A stretch of DNA of 64,000 bases from Candidatus Enterococcus moelleringii (GTDB taxonomy: Bacteria > Bacillota > Bacilli > Lactobacillales > Enterococcaceae). Below, piece by piece: positions 25,825 to 33,500 of this stretch (position 1 is its first letter; the number at the start of each line of letters is the position of its first letter). Location of the stretch: NCBI RefSeq assembly GCF_017377575.1, contig NZ_JAFREM010000029.1, forward strand, positions 98,368 through 162,367. The letters run 5' to 3'. The translations under genes and the position numbers were made by a program. Below the pieces are notes generated by a model. The model did not search any database and was not told the DNA's origin. It saw only the letters and a list, made by a program, of their open reading frames with translations.

Positions 25825-25853
25825 AGTATACCTCAAGAGATATTAAATGTAAA
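25825..25853 (-). promoter_or_regulatory. Promoter of the attenuated lipoprotein gene
   Basis: -35 TTTACA (25848-25853), 17 bp spacer, -10 TATACT (25825-25830), followed by the leader-peptide ribosome site about 20 bases downstream. Confidence 0.75.
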
Positions 25854-25861
25854 TGAGAAAA

Positions 25862-26021
25862 ATAGAATTTGTATTAAAAAAATTCTGCTGATTATTTTGC
25901 TATGTTCGATTTAGCCCGGCTAAACAACATTTCAGCCTATATTTTCGGTAGATCGAAATTATTCAAACTTTTCTGCATTTATTTTCGATACACCAAAAAT
26001 AAATGTACTAAGCTGTTAGCT
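25862..26021. other. Non-coding stretch with three adjacent palindromes
   Basis: Between the acetyltransferase gene and the leader promoter lie TTTAGCCCGGCTAAA (25910-25924), TTTCG-GTAGAT-CGAAA (25943-25958) and a perfect 10 bp inverted repeat CATTTATTTT / AAAATAAATG (25976-26005). None has a clear T tail, so terminator function is uncertain. No gene seen. Confidence 0.45.
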
Positions 26022-26678
26022 TCAACCCATCCACTCCGCTGCCGTATCCATCAATTTCTGCAGTTCCTCCAAAAATATTTTCAACTGGTAACCGTCTGTT
26101 GCTGCATGATGCGCATTAACCGCCAAAGGCATGTACAATTCCCCGTCTTGCTGGGTAAATTTTCCCGCTTCAAAACTAGGGAAATAGTAATCCTTCAGAT
26201 TATGATGCTGCAAAGAAAAGCTGTCAAAGCTGAACCAAGGAATGCAGGAGATGACATAAGAATTTTCCGGTGGTGCACCCTTTTTGGTTAACATCCCACG
26301 ATCGTCGGCGAATTTTTGCGTATCAGATAGATAGCGTTGATAAAACTCGGCAAAATCAGGTGAATATTCCGTCCATAATAAAGAAACTGTCTGATCTTCG
26401 TGATGAAACTGTGGATAGACCGGATTCAAGTAATCCCAGTATCCTACTGTTTCATCCTTTACTGCCATTTTTAATTCTTGAATCTGACTTACTACTCGAC
26501 TAACCGCATACAGATAGGCCGGAAAAAACTTTAATCCCCGCTGCTGTACCTCGGCTTTTAGCTTCGTAACATTTAGTTTGACCGTGACAGAATAACTAGT
26601 AGGTGCCATTTGTGAATAGTAATAAAACGACTCTGCTCGCGGCCAGTTTGCCATTGGCTGTGCATAGAAAGTGCTCAT
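26022..26678 (-). CDS. Chloramphenicol acetyltransferase-like enzyme (CatA family)
   Basis: A 218-residue CatA-type acetyltransferase. It has the family's usual length, the C-terminal catalytic stretch NAHHAATDGYQL with the active His, and the region SCIPWFSFDSFSLQ. CatA enzymes use acetyl-CoA to modify chloramphenicol; classical members read HHAxxDGxH, while here the last His is Gln, so substrate range may differ. Its ribosome site AAAGGAG is formed by the last codons of the upstream regulator gene, and only three bases separate the two, so expression is tied to the regulator. Confidence 0.85.
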   Translation of the reverse strand: MSTFYAQPMANWPRAESFYYYSQMAPTSYSVTVKLNVTKLKAEVQQRGLKFFPAYLYAVSRVVSQIQELKMAVKDETVGYWDYLNPVYPQFHHEDQTVSLLWTEYSPDFAEFYQRYLSDTQKFADDRGMLTKKGAPPENSYVISCIPWFSFDSFSLQHHNLKDYYFPSFEAGKFTQQDGELYMPLAVNAHHAATDGYQLKIFLEELQKLMDTAAEWMG

Positions 26679-26681
26679 TAT

Positions 26682-27263
26682 TTACTCCTTTTTAAATAAT
26701 CCGTGGGTTGTACAATAGAAATAAAGATTTCCCTGATATATTTTGGGTAGACGAACGGCTGCTTCTTGTTCGGGGTACATTTTTTTCAACAGGACTTGAT
26801 CCCCAGAAACGATAGCAATGAAGGAAATATAGTGTTCCTTCTCCATCTCATGTTCAAACGTGATATACCAGTCACTTTCTACTTCTTGCAGATGTGCGGT
26901 GTGTTCGGCCGTTTCCTTTTGCGGGATCAATGGCTCCAATTTGCGCCCGCAGCACACCATTTCGGTTTTTCCGAATGAAAAATTGATGGTCTGACAAGTC
27001 GGGCACGCGTAAAAAGTGATTTTTCGAATATCACCGGTATTTTTTTGCTGGCAAGTTAACTCCCCCGCTAATAATTGATTGGTTTCAACTTGAAAAAGCT
27101 GGGAAAGCTTAGTGACCAACGAAACATCGGGATACCCGCGGCCCCTTTCCCATTTTGAGACCGTACGATCACTGATCATCAATTGATTTGCCAATTCCTG
27201 CTGCGTCCAGCCCCGTTCTTTTCGCAGCTGACGAATTAATTGTCCTGTTTGGATAACATCCAT
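26682..27263 (-). CDS. Xre regulator fused to a desulfoferrodoxin (superoxide reductase)-like domain
   Basis: A 193-residue protein. Residues 5-60 are an Xre HTH (LRKERGWTQQELANQLMISD). After it come CPTC (87-90) and CC (104-105), the spacing of the desulforedoxin iron site. Then come FEHEMEKEHYI (His138, His144) and CTTHGLF (Cys184, His187), the ligand pattern of the superoxide reductase iron site; His121 or His124 could be the remaining ligand. The catalytic Glu-Lys before the first His in true enzymes is not conserved (it reads Ala-Glu-His). HTH-desulfoferrodoxin proteins exist as a class, to my recollection. A redox or superoxide-sensing repressor of the adjacent acetyltransferase is the natural reading. 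ATG 27263 is chosen because AAAGGAG sits nine bases upstream. Confidence 0.8.
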   Translation of the reverse strand: MDVIQTGQLIRQLRKERGWTQQELANQLMISDRTVSKWERGRGYPDVSLVTKLSQLFQVETNQLLAGELTCQQKNTGDIRKITFYACPTCQTINFSFGKTEMVCCGRKLEPLIPQKETAEHTAHLQEVESDWYITFEHEMEKEHYISFIAIVSGDQVLLKKMYPEQEAAVRLPKIYQGNLYFYCTTHGLFKKE

Positions 27264-27292
27264 CCTCTTCAACTCCTTTTTCTAAGCATACG

Positions 27293-27332
27293 AAACTCTA
27301 CACCGCAAAACAACCAACGCAGCGTAGAGTTT
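27293..27332. terminator. Weak terminator hairpin between the methyltransferase and regulator genes
   Basis: Stem AAACTCTAC / GTAGAGTTT (27293-27301 and 27324-27332) with extra internal pairing. The T runs are short on both strands. Confidence 0.5.
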
Positions 27333-27339
27333 TCCCTTA

Positions 27340-28164
27340 CTATTTGATAGCAGATACAAAACAGGCTGTGTCAGAATCAGCTTCCCACAAGTCACCTGCA
27401 AGATTGCTGTAGACTTCGATTTTTGTAAATCCCTCAGCCCGCAATTCTTCAATCACTTCTTCGGGAGTAAAAACCGTTTCCCAAATGTAGAAGGTTTTCT
27501 GGTTTTGTTCGTAAAGTAAATGGTGAGCATCCAAATAGGTTCGGCCATACTGCTTGCTTCGTTGCAAATGCAAGCAAGGCTCAGCGCTCCAAAAACTGTT
27601 TTCTTCTATTTGCCAAGTTTGAGTTGGTGTAAACTCTTTGTATTTTTCAGGAGTGAACACATCAAAAATCAATTTACCACCAGGATTTAACGCTTGAGCG
27701 GCTTTTTGCAAGATAAGTTTGCGTCCTTCATGAGACAGCACGCCCAAATCGCAATAAATCATAAAAATCAAATCGTATCGTCCCTCTTGCCAATCAGCCA
27801 TAAGGTAATCAGCACAAATATAGTCAATCTCAAGTCCTTTTTCTTCGGCAGATTGTCGAGCGTAATCGATACTAGTTCGGGAAAAATCCAAACCAGTCAC
27901 TTGATAGCCTGCTCGCAGAAACTTTTCAGCATAAATCCCCGGGCCACAACCAAGGTCTAAAATTTTAGGATAGTCAACGGCTGGAAATTCTTCATTCAGC
28001 CACTTTAGCGATTTTTCGACAAAGCTTTTGTTTCTAGTCGCTCCATCGGCTTGTTCATTTAAATGAGCCGCCAGCATTTGCTGGGCAACATAGGGATCGG
28101 TCCAAATATTCTCTCCGGTATCTGCAAAAATGGTCACTGTTTTATTTAGTTGATTGATATTCAT
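27340..28164 (-). CDS. Class I SAM-dependent methyltransferase
   Basis: A 274-residue methyltransferase. The SAM-binding motif ILDLGCGPGIYAE is near residue 68, the acidic loop after beta-2 reads VTGLDFSRTSIDYAR, and motif IV-like DLIFMIYCDLGVL follows. The target is not evident; it could be a small molecule. ATG 28164 has AAGGAG eight bases upstream, preferred over a longer frame. Between the predicted promoter and the start lies an unusual folded leader (28187-28378), so expression is probably controlled at RNA level. Confidence 0.85.
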   Translation of the reverse strand: MNINQLNKTVTIFADTGENIWTDPYVAQQMLAAHLNEQADGATRNKSFVEKSLKWLNEEFPAVDYPKILDLGCGPGIYAEKFLRAGYQVTGLDFSRTSIDYARQSAEEKGLEIDYICADYLMADWQEGRYDLIFMIYCDLGVLSHEGRKLILQKAAQALNPGGKLIFDVFTPEKYKEFTPTQTWQIEENSFWSAEPCLHLQRSKQYGRTYLDAHHLLYEQNQKTFYIWETVFTPEEVIEELRAEGFTKIEVYSNLAGDLWEADSDTACFVSAIK

Positions 28165-28186
28165 GTGGATTCTCCTTTTTTTAAAT

Positions 28187-28378
28187 TGATCGTTGACGGG
28201 TTTTGGGGTACACAAAAAAACGTGAAAAAGCATCCTCTAGGCACAACAAATAAACTGACTTCTCTAACGAAATTTTTTCAGTTTATTTGTCTAGACTGCT
28301 TTTCCACGTTTCACTAAATTACTTTATTTGTAATGGATAGTGCGCCGGACTGAATCCACTTCCTTTGGTCAACGATCA
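28187..28378 (-). ncRNA. Structured 5' leader RNA (three-way junction) of the methyltransferase gene
   Basis: On the minus strand the first bases of the predicted transcript, TGATCGTTGAC (28368-28378), pair perfectly with GTCAACGATCA (28187-28197), closing the element. Inside, AGTGGAT / ATCCATT (28354-28360, 28332-28338) forms a second helix. AAACGTGGAAAAGCA / TGCTTTTTCACGTTT (28298-28312, 28218-28232), continued by CAAATAAACTG / CAGTTTATTTG (28280-28290, 28247-28257), forms a third. The third helix is followed by seven T, so it could also act as a terminator inside the leader. It matches no riboswitch class I know. Confidence 0.65.
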
Positions 28379-28383
28379 CTTTC

Positions 28384-28412
28384 AGTTTAGCGAAGTTTGA
28401 GCGGTTGTTCAA
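28384..28412 (-). promoter_or_regulatory. Promoter of the methyltransferase leader
   Basis: -35 TTGAAC (28407-28412), 17 bp spacer, -10 TAAACT (28384-28389). The predicted start falls at 28377-28378, the first base of the closing helix of the leader RNA. Confidence 0.7.
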
Positions 28413-28483
28413 GGAAAAATCCCGTCAGTAAAGTATTAAATATGCTATACTGCAATTAACATAAAAAACGGGAGTTGACAACT

Positions 28484-29275
28484 ATGGATGCGGTTTACTC
28501 GCAAATTCAAAAGCACTATGATGAGTTATCGAGTACGGAACAATTAGCAATTGATTACCTGCTGGATTACCAAGATATTGAAAATCTAAAACTGAAAATT
28601 ATCGAAGATGCATTACATATTTCTGCCCCTACAATTATCCGCGCCATCAAAAAACTGAATTATCGAACCTTTACGGAGTTTAAGTATGCGCTGATTGCCA
28701 CCCGGCAGAAAGAGGAGCAAGCACGGCCTGAACGAAGCTATGAAAATATGCTGCAAACGATGGCCTCCGATTTTGACCGCACCCTGCACATGATGGACAA
28801 GGAAAAACTAACGGCGATTGCTGAAGCCATTTTAAACAGCAGAAGAATTTTTTGTGTTGGCATTGGCTCTAGTGCTACTGTCGTGAATTCCTTTAATCAC
28901 AAGCTGAAAAATTTTGGTCTATGGTCCAATGATTATTCCGAAGTGTTCCCCATTCGGGATATTCCAGACGTGGCGAAAAAAGAAGATTGTATCGTGGTGT
29001 TTTCCCTTAGCGGATCAGAAGAACAGCTGATCGAAGTCATTACGGCTTGCAAAGTAACCGGCTGCAAAATAATTACGATCACTTCTTTATCCAGCAATGC
29101 CTTAGCGAATCTCAGTACAATTGCCCTGATGATTCACCAAAGTCCGCAGCAGCGGAAAAAGATGCGTTCCCGCTTAATGCTGTCAGTGGCAAGTGAAATT
29201 ATTTTTGAGACTGTCTTACTCGTCAGCGACCAAAAGGAGCATGAACTAAAAAGTGCTGGTCAACTAACTGAATAA
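28484..29275 (+). CDS. RpiR/MurR-family regulator
   Basis: A 263-residue regulator: N-terminal RpiR HTH (LSSTEQLAIDYLLDY, then HISAPTIIRAIKKLNY) and a C-terminal SIS sugar-phosphate domain (IFCVGIGSSATVVNSF, then VVFSLSGSEEQLIEVI). It probably senses a sugar phosphate and controls the convergent PTS operon at 29329-32239. ATG 28484 has GGGAG nine bases upstream; the in-frame TTG at 28475 is too close to that site. Confidence 0.88.
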   Translation: MDAVYSQIQKHYDELSSTEQLAIDYLLDYQDIENLKLKIIEDALHISAPTIIRAIKKLNYRTFTEFKYALIATRQKEEQARPERSYENMLQTMASDFDRTLHMMDKEKLTAIAEAILNSRRIFCVGIGSSATVVNSFNHKLKNFGLWSNDYSEVFPIRDIPDVAKKEDCIVVFSLSGSEEQLIEVITACKVTGCKIITITSLSSNALANLSTIALMIHQSPQQRKKMRSRLMLSVASEIIFETVLLVSDQKEHELKSAGQLTE

Positions 29276-29283
29276 CAAATAAA

Positions 29284-29318
29284 GCCGCAGTCTCCCTTTT
29301 TATCGGTTGGCTGCGGCC
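29284..29318. terminator. Bidirectional terminator
   Basis: Stem GCCGCAG / CTGCGGC (29284-29290 and 29311-29317) with T-rich flank on the plus strand. It separates convergent rpiR and PTS genes. Confidence 0.75.
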
Positions 29319-29328
29319 TTGTTTTACT

Positions 29329-29790
29329 TTATTCTATTTTCGCTAATTCATCCAATACGGAAACATCTTTTTCCTGGCTATACTTTTTCTTTTTCAAGGT
29401 TTTACCCGTGGCGATAATCATAATCACCGGGTCTCTCCCTTCGGCTCTGACCATATCGACATCCATCGTTGCCAACGCATCACCAGGTTTTACTTGGTCA
29501 TTTTGCTGAACGTTGATCTCGAAGGGTTTGCCGCCAAGCTCCACGGTATCAATTCCCATATGAATCAGCAGTTCAGTACCGCCCTCCATTGTGATACCAA
29601 TGCCATGTTTTTGTTCAGACAGCATGGTTATTGTTCCTTCAACCGGACTGACAATTGTATTTTCACTTGGGATAACCGCCACGCCGTCTCCCATCATCCC
29701 TTCAGCAAAGACTGGATCATTCACCTGTTCAATCGGAATAAAGCGGCCGTTGACGGGGGAAACAATTAGTTTCTTTTTTCCAAATAGCAC
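29329..29790 (-). CDS. PTS EIIA component, glucose (Crr) type
   Basis: A 153-residue single-domain EIIA of the glucose family. GTELLIHMGIDTVELGG carries the phosphorylated His (near residue 92), and IPSENTIVSPVEGTITMLS the second conserved region. It passes phosphate from HPr to the IIB domain of the gene upstream. GTG start at 29790 with AAAGGAGG eight bases upstream. Confidence 0.92.
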   Translation of the reverse strand: MLFGKKKLIVSPVNGRFIPIEQVNDPVFAEGMMGDGVAVIPSENTIVSPVEGTITMLSEQKHGIGITMEGGTELLIHMGIDTVELGGKPFEINVQQNDQVKPGDALATMDVDMVRAEGRDPVIMIIATGKTLKKKKYSQEKDVSVLDELAKIE

Positions 29791-29805
29791 CTGCTGTTCC
29801 TCCTT

Positions 29806-30561
29806 TTAAGCAATTAATTTTTTTACTTCATAAAAATTATTGATTACCGTGCTGGCATACTGTTTAACCTGTGCCGAAGCATGGGACATACAAAATGAGT
29901 AGTTTGACGTTTGGAACATGCTGATATCATTTTCTGAATCGCCTACTGAGAAAATTTGCAGATCCTTGTGCTGCCGAACAATTTCCAAGGCGTGCCCTTT
30001 GGTAATATTTTTAGGGGTAATTTCGATTCGCTTCTCGCCGCTTTTACAAATCGCCAAATCGGGAAAACGTACCGACAAATCCTCCAAAAGCTGATCACTT
30101 TTATCAGCATCTGGCCGAATATTGATCTTGAAAATTTTCTTTTGCTGCAGCAGTTCAAACAATCCCTCCGGCTCAACCAGCTGCATATTCCACAGCCGCT
30201 CGATATCCTCAGATTTATGGGTGCCAATCCGCTGATCACCATCCAACGCATCAAACACCAATTCTTTTTCCTGGATGTAAGCCAATATTGGTTCCAAAGA
30301 GTCTTTTGAAATGGTTTGTTCAAAAATACGTTCGCCGCCTACTTCAACCACAGCTCCGTTAAATCCAATTTTCACGTCGGCCTTAATGCCAGTCTGTTCT
30401 TCAATAAATTCGATTTCCTTAATGGAACGACCGGTCGCAATTCCTACCTGCATGGTTTCCTTTAAGTCCAATAGTGATTGTTGATCAATCGATGCAACTT
30501 TCCGCGAATCCTTGACAAATGTGCCGTCTAAGTCAGTTATAATCATTTTTTCAATAGTCAT
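29806..30561 (-). CDS. HAD-superfamily Cof-type sugar phosphatase
   Basis: A 251-residue HAD hydrolase: motif I MIITDLDGTFVKD, motif II GIATGRSIKEIE, motif III Lys in TKGHALEIV and motif IV SVGDSENDISMF. Cof-type enzymes remove phosphate from sugar phosphates. Placed between EIICB and EIIA, it may dephosphorylate the PTS product to prevent sugar-phosphate stress. Confidence 0.9.
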   Translation of the reverse strand: MTIEKMIITDLDGTFVKDSRKVASIDQQSLLDLKETMQVGIATGRSIKEIEFIEEQTGIKADVKIGFNGAVVEVGGERIFEQTISKDSLEPILAYIQEKELVFDALDGDQRIGTHKSEDIERLWNMQLVEPEGLFELLQQKKIFKINIRPDADKSDQLLEDLSVRFPDLAICKSGEKRIEITPKNITKGHALEIVRQHKDLQIFSVGDSENDISMFQTSNYSFCMSHASAQVKQYASTVINNFYEVKKLIA

Positions 30562-30565
30562 TTAT

Positions 30566-32239
30566 TTATTCCGCCAATCCGAGAATATCCTGAATTTCAA
30601 CCTTCAGCTGATTCGCACGACCACCATAGATGGATTGCATCTGCATACCAGATTTGTTAAAGCCCATCGCATTCAAATCGGACTTGATCCGATCACTGTC
30701 AACAACTGAATCATCTTTTACATTGATTCTCAGGCGAGTGATACACGCATCCACGTTGTCAATATTTTCAGATCCGCCGTGAGCATCAATCAAGGCAACC
30801 GCTTGGTCATGCAAGCTCAATTTAGCCCCATCAACTGCTCCACTTTGTCTTTCTTTCTCGATGTCTTTAAGGGTTTTCACGCCCATTTTCTTACGAGTTT
30901 CATCCTTACCATGCAATGCGATAGTCGCTGGATCATCCTCGCGGCCTGGTGTCTTAAAGTCAAATTTCTTAATTACATAAGTGAAGACTACAAAGTAAAT
31001 GGCGAAACAAAATACCCCAATGATCGGCAATAAGAACCATTTTGTACGTGTCCCTTGCAGAACGCCGTAAATAATAAAGTTAATCAATCCGTGTCCAGTT
31101 GGTGTAAGGAAAGCCGCACCCGCTAAGTTCGCTACCAACATAGTGGTTCCTGCTAAAACAGCATGAACGCCGTAAAGTGCTGGAGCAATAAATAAGAAGG
31201 TAAATTCCAAAGGTTCAGTAATACCTGTTAAGAATGAAGTTAACCCTGCCGCAAGCAGCAAAGATCCTACTGTCTTTTTATTTTCTGGTTTCGCAGTAAC
31301 ATACATCGCTAAAGCTGCACCTGGTAAACCGAACATGTTGAAAATAAATTTCCCTGATGAGAAACGAGTAATCATCGGATCAATCGGGCTTTTACCAGCA
31401 AGTGCTGCCATGTAGGCATTGATTGTTCCTGAAAATTCTTGGCCGCCAATTAAGAAGGTTCCGCCTAACGGGGTTGTCCGTACTGGCCAATTTAGTCCAT
31501 GATGCAAACCAAATGGCAAAAGCAACCGTTCAATAACACCGTATGCAAAGGTACCAAAGTAACCAGATTTCAAAATAGCTACTGACAACAAGTTAATTCC
31601 CGCTTGAACTAACGGCCAAACAAAGAAGAATCCAACTGCCACCATTGCCATTGCCGGCATAATCAAAATCGGTACCAAACGTGGGCCACTAAAGAAGCCG
31701 AAAATTTGCGGTACTTGAACTCGGATGGCTTTTTTGTGGACAAGATAAACAATAATACCAGTAATAATCCCACCAAATACATTTAAATCCATCGTTTGAA
31801 TTCCCAGAATCGTCGTCTGCATGTTCGCAGCCATTAATTCACTGGCATTTTCCGCACTAGCGTCAACCAGCTGACCGCTTGCTGCTAATAAGAAGTTCAA
31901 CGTTTTGTGTAATACTAAAAATCCTAATAATCCTGATAAAGCAGCCGAGCCTTTTTCCTGTTTCGCCAATCCAACAGCAACACCTACCGCAAAAATTACC
32001 GGCAAATTACTGAAGGCGACGCTTCCCAACATATCCAAAAATCCCATAACAAATTGCAACGTCTCATTCGCCATCCATGGGTGCATCTCTACCGTACTCG
32101 AATTGGTGAAGGCTGACCCGATTCCTTTTAAAATCCCAGCAGCCGGCAACACCGAAACCGGTAACAAGAATGAACGTCCGAATGTTTCAAAAGCTCGGAT
32201 AAACTGATTTTTACGACTTTTCTTTGCAGTATTTTCCAC
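30566..32239 (-). CDS. PTS EIICB component, glucose/maltose family
   Basis: A 557-residue transporter: an EIIC domain of about ten helices (residues about 15-420, with LPFGLHHGLNWPVRTTPLGG and GITEPLEFTFLFIAP) and a C-terminal EIIB domain with the phosphorylated Cys in NVDACITRLRI (near residue 505). MalX- and PtsG-like; the exact sugar is uncertain. The start is GTG at 32239 with AGGAGG eight bases upstream. It forms an operon with the HAD and EIIA genes. Confidence 0.9.
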   Translation of the reverse strand: MENTAKKSRKNQFIRAFETFGRSFLLPVSVLPAAGILKGIGSAFTNSSTVEMHPWMANETLQFVMGFLDMLGSVAFSNLPVIFAVGVAVGLAKQEKGSAALSGLLGFLVLHKTLNFLLAASGQLVDASAENASELMAANMQTTILGIQTMDLNVFGGIITGIIVYLVHKKAIRVQVPQIFGFFSGPRLVPILIMPAMAMVAVGFFFVWPLVQAGINLLSVAILKSGYFGTFAYGVIERLLLPFGLHHGLNWPVRTTPLGGTFLIGGQEFSGTINAYMAALAGKSPIDPMITRFSSGKFIFNMFGLPGAALAMYVTAKPENKKTVGSLLLAAGLTSFLTGITEPLEFTFLFIAPALYGVHAVLAGTTMLVANLAGAAFLTPTGHGLINFIIYGVLQGTRTKWFLLPIIGVFCFAIYFVVFTYVIKKFDFKTPGREDDPATIALHGKDETRKKMGVKTLKDIEKERQSGAVDGAKLSLHDQAVALIDAHGGSENIDNVDACITRLRINVKDDSVVDSDRIKSDLNAMGFNKSGMQMQSIYGGRANQLKVEIQDILGLAE

Positions 32240-32281
32240 TTCTAATTCCTCCTATTTATTCATTTACAAACACATCTTATC

Positions 32282-32417
32282 ATCGATTGTTTTGTTTTTA
32301 TCGATTTAAGCATTTTTATCTTAAAAAGAAAAAAACTAGAGTTTCAGTAAAAAATTACGGCCGCGGTTATGAATTGTTCGACAGATTTTATTATCAGTAG
32401 TACCATCGATAAAAACA
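32282..32417. promoter_or_regulatory. Repeated ATCGAT elements in the divergent PTS promoter region
   Basis: The 13 bp element TGTTTTTATCGAT (32293-32305) recurs as its exact reverse complement ATCGATAAAAACA at 32405-32417. A further ATCGAT lies at 32282-32287. They lie between the EIICB gene and the divergent DUF2316 gene and are candidate sites for the RpiR regulator. Confidence 0.5.
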
Positions 32418-32439
32418 GTAAGAATAGGAAGTGAGCCCC

Positions 32440-32751
32440 ATGTCTCTAACTCCACAACAAATGCAAGACACGATCCAAGAATTCCAGGAAAACCTAGCGC
32501 TTTCTGGTCTTTCAGTCGAAGAAATTGCTCGTGATCTCCATACTACCGATGAAAAAATCCAGCGAATTCTTCACCTGCAGCAACGTGCTTTGGAAGATCC
32601 CTGGATTGTAAAAGAATATTTGACTGAAAAAATCGAAGCCGTCGGCAAAATGCCTGTACCATTCACTGCGTTAGCGGGTGATTATCATCAGTATTGGTTT
32701 TTAAATGCTGGAAAGATTGATAAACGAAAGCTCAGTCGCGGGAATTCGTAA
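32440..32751 (+). CDS. DUF2316 family protein
   Basis: A 103-residue protein matching the DUF2316 pattern as I know it: LSGLSVEEIARDLHTTDEKIQRIL resembles an HTH, then IEAVGKMPVPFTALAGDYHQYWFLNAGKID. Function unknown; the N-terminal half could bind DNA. ATG 32440 with GGAAGTG upstream is preferred over GTG 32431. Confidence 0.8.
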   Translation: MSLTPQQMQDTIQEFQENLALSGLSVEEIARDLHTTDEKIQRILHLQQRALEDPWIVKEYLTEKIEAVGKMPVPFTALAGDYHQYWFLNAGKIDKRKLSRGNS

Positions 32752-32755
32752 TGCA

Positions 32756-32793
32756 AAACCATCGCCAACTTTTTTACGCTGGCGATGGTTTTT
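32756..32793. terminator. Terminator hairpin, copy 1 of a repeated stem
   Basis: CCATCGCCA / TGGCGATGG (32759-32767 and 32780-32788) flanked by AAAA and TTTTT, so it works in both directions. The identical stem recurs at 33507-33533 on the other side of the TA pair. Confidence 0.85.
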
Positions 32794-32800
32794 GGTGTTT

Positions 32801-33130
32801 TTAAAATAAAGCTGGATAATCTTGCTTATGATGGAGGACTCTGATAATTTTGACCAACTGATTTTCTTCTTCAGAAAGATACACAGCAACATACGGATCA
32901 AGAAACAGTAATCGATAAGCATACTCTGTTGATAACTACTGAGAAAGTTTGTTGTTTGCCAGCACACCCATATTCGGCGTTTGCTTCAAATGCTCAATCC
33001 GGTCGATCATCTTTTAAACATACTTTTCAGCAGTTGCCTCTTAAGATGAATAAGACACCACATAATCAAAAATATTCTGAAGATCTTTCACTGCTGTTTC
33101 GGAAAATTCAATAACTTTTGCCTGATCCAT
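32801..33130 (-). pseudogene. RelE/ParE-family toxin gene with three in-frame stop codons
   Basis: Reading on the minus strand from ATG 33130, one frame runs the whole 110 codons and gives a ParE-like protein: MDQAKVIEFSETAVKDLQNI at the start, RIEHLKQTPNMGV in the middle, and AYRLLFLDPYVAVYL and IIRVLHHKQDYPALF at the end. It is broken by TAA at codons 30 and 39 and TAG at codon 67, with no frameshift. All three stops could come from single C-to-T changes of Gln codons. The start lies one base after the antitoxin stop, the usual antitoxin-toxin spacing. The toxin is therefore almost surely inactive while the antitoxin is intact. Confidence 0.85.
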
Positions 33131-33131
33131 C

Positions 33132-33437
33132 TTACTCACCAGATTTAGCGAACAGCGCTTTTACTTCGTCAATATCGTAGGTCTTCTCCTGATTAAAAGA
33201 CGCCAATCCTTTAGCGACTTCTGATTGCAACTTTTTCAATTGAATCGTTTCTTCGTCATCGTTTGTCACTTCAAAAGGCAGTCCGTTGTGGCGAACAATC
33301 TGGTCTAGAGTCATGTTGATGACTGTGCTCATATCTAATTGCATACTTTCGATAATTTCGCTCGCTTCCTTTTTCAACTGGCCATTAATGCGAACGCGAA
33401 TGTAGTCATCTTTTGTTGCCTGTTTACTTGTAGTCAT
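33132..33437 (-). CDS. RelB/DinJ-family antitoxin
   Basis: A 101-residue ribbon-helix-helix antitoxin: YIRVRINGQLKKEASEIIESM near residue 12, then LDMSTVINMTLDQIVRHNGLPFEV, as in RelB/DinJ, and a C-terminal toxin-binding tail (DIDEVKALF). AAAGGAGG precedes ATG 33437. Its toxin partner just downstream is a pseudogene, so this protein may survive as a regulator or as protection against a related toxin. Confidence 0.88.
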   Translation of the reverse strand: MTTSKQATKDDYIRVRINGQLKKEASEIIESMQLDMSTVINMTLDQIVRHNGLPFEVTNDDEETIQLKKLQSEVAKGLASFNQEKTYDIDEVKALFAKSGE

Positions 33438-33500
33438 AAAAAAGCCTCCTTTTTACGTCATCGTACCCACATTGAGTCACTTTGTAAAGAATTACTTGCC

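Noticed and set aside
28187..28378. Miniature inverted-repeat element bounded by TGATCGTTGAC / GTCAACGATCA
   Set aside because: No flanking target-site duplication, and a promoter places the transcript start exactly at the first arm, which favours a structured leader RNA.
32701..32967. Small minus-strand frame over the toxin remnant
   Set aside because: It is out of frame with the ParE-like sequence, has no ribosome site and runs through the terminator hairpin.
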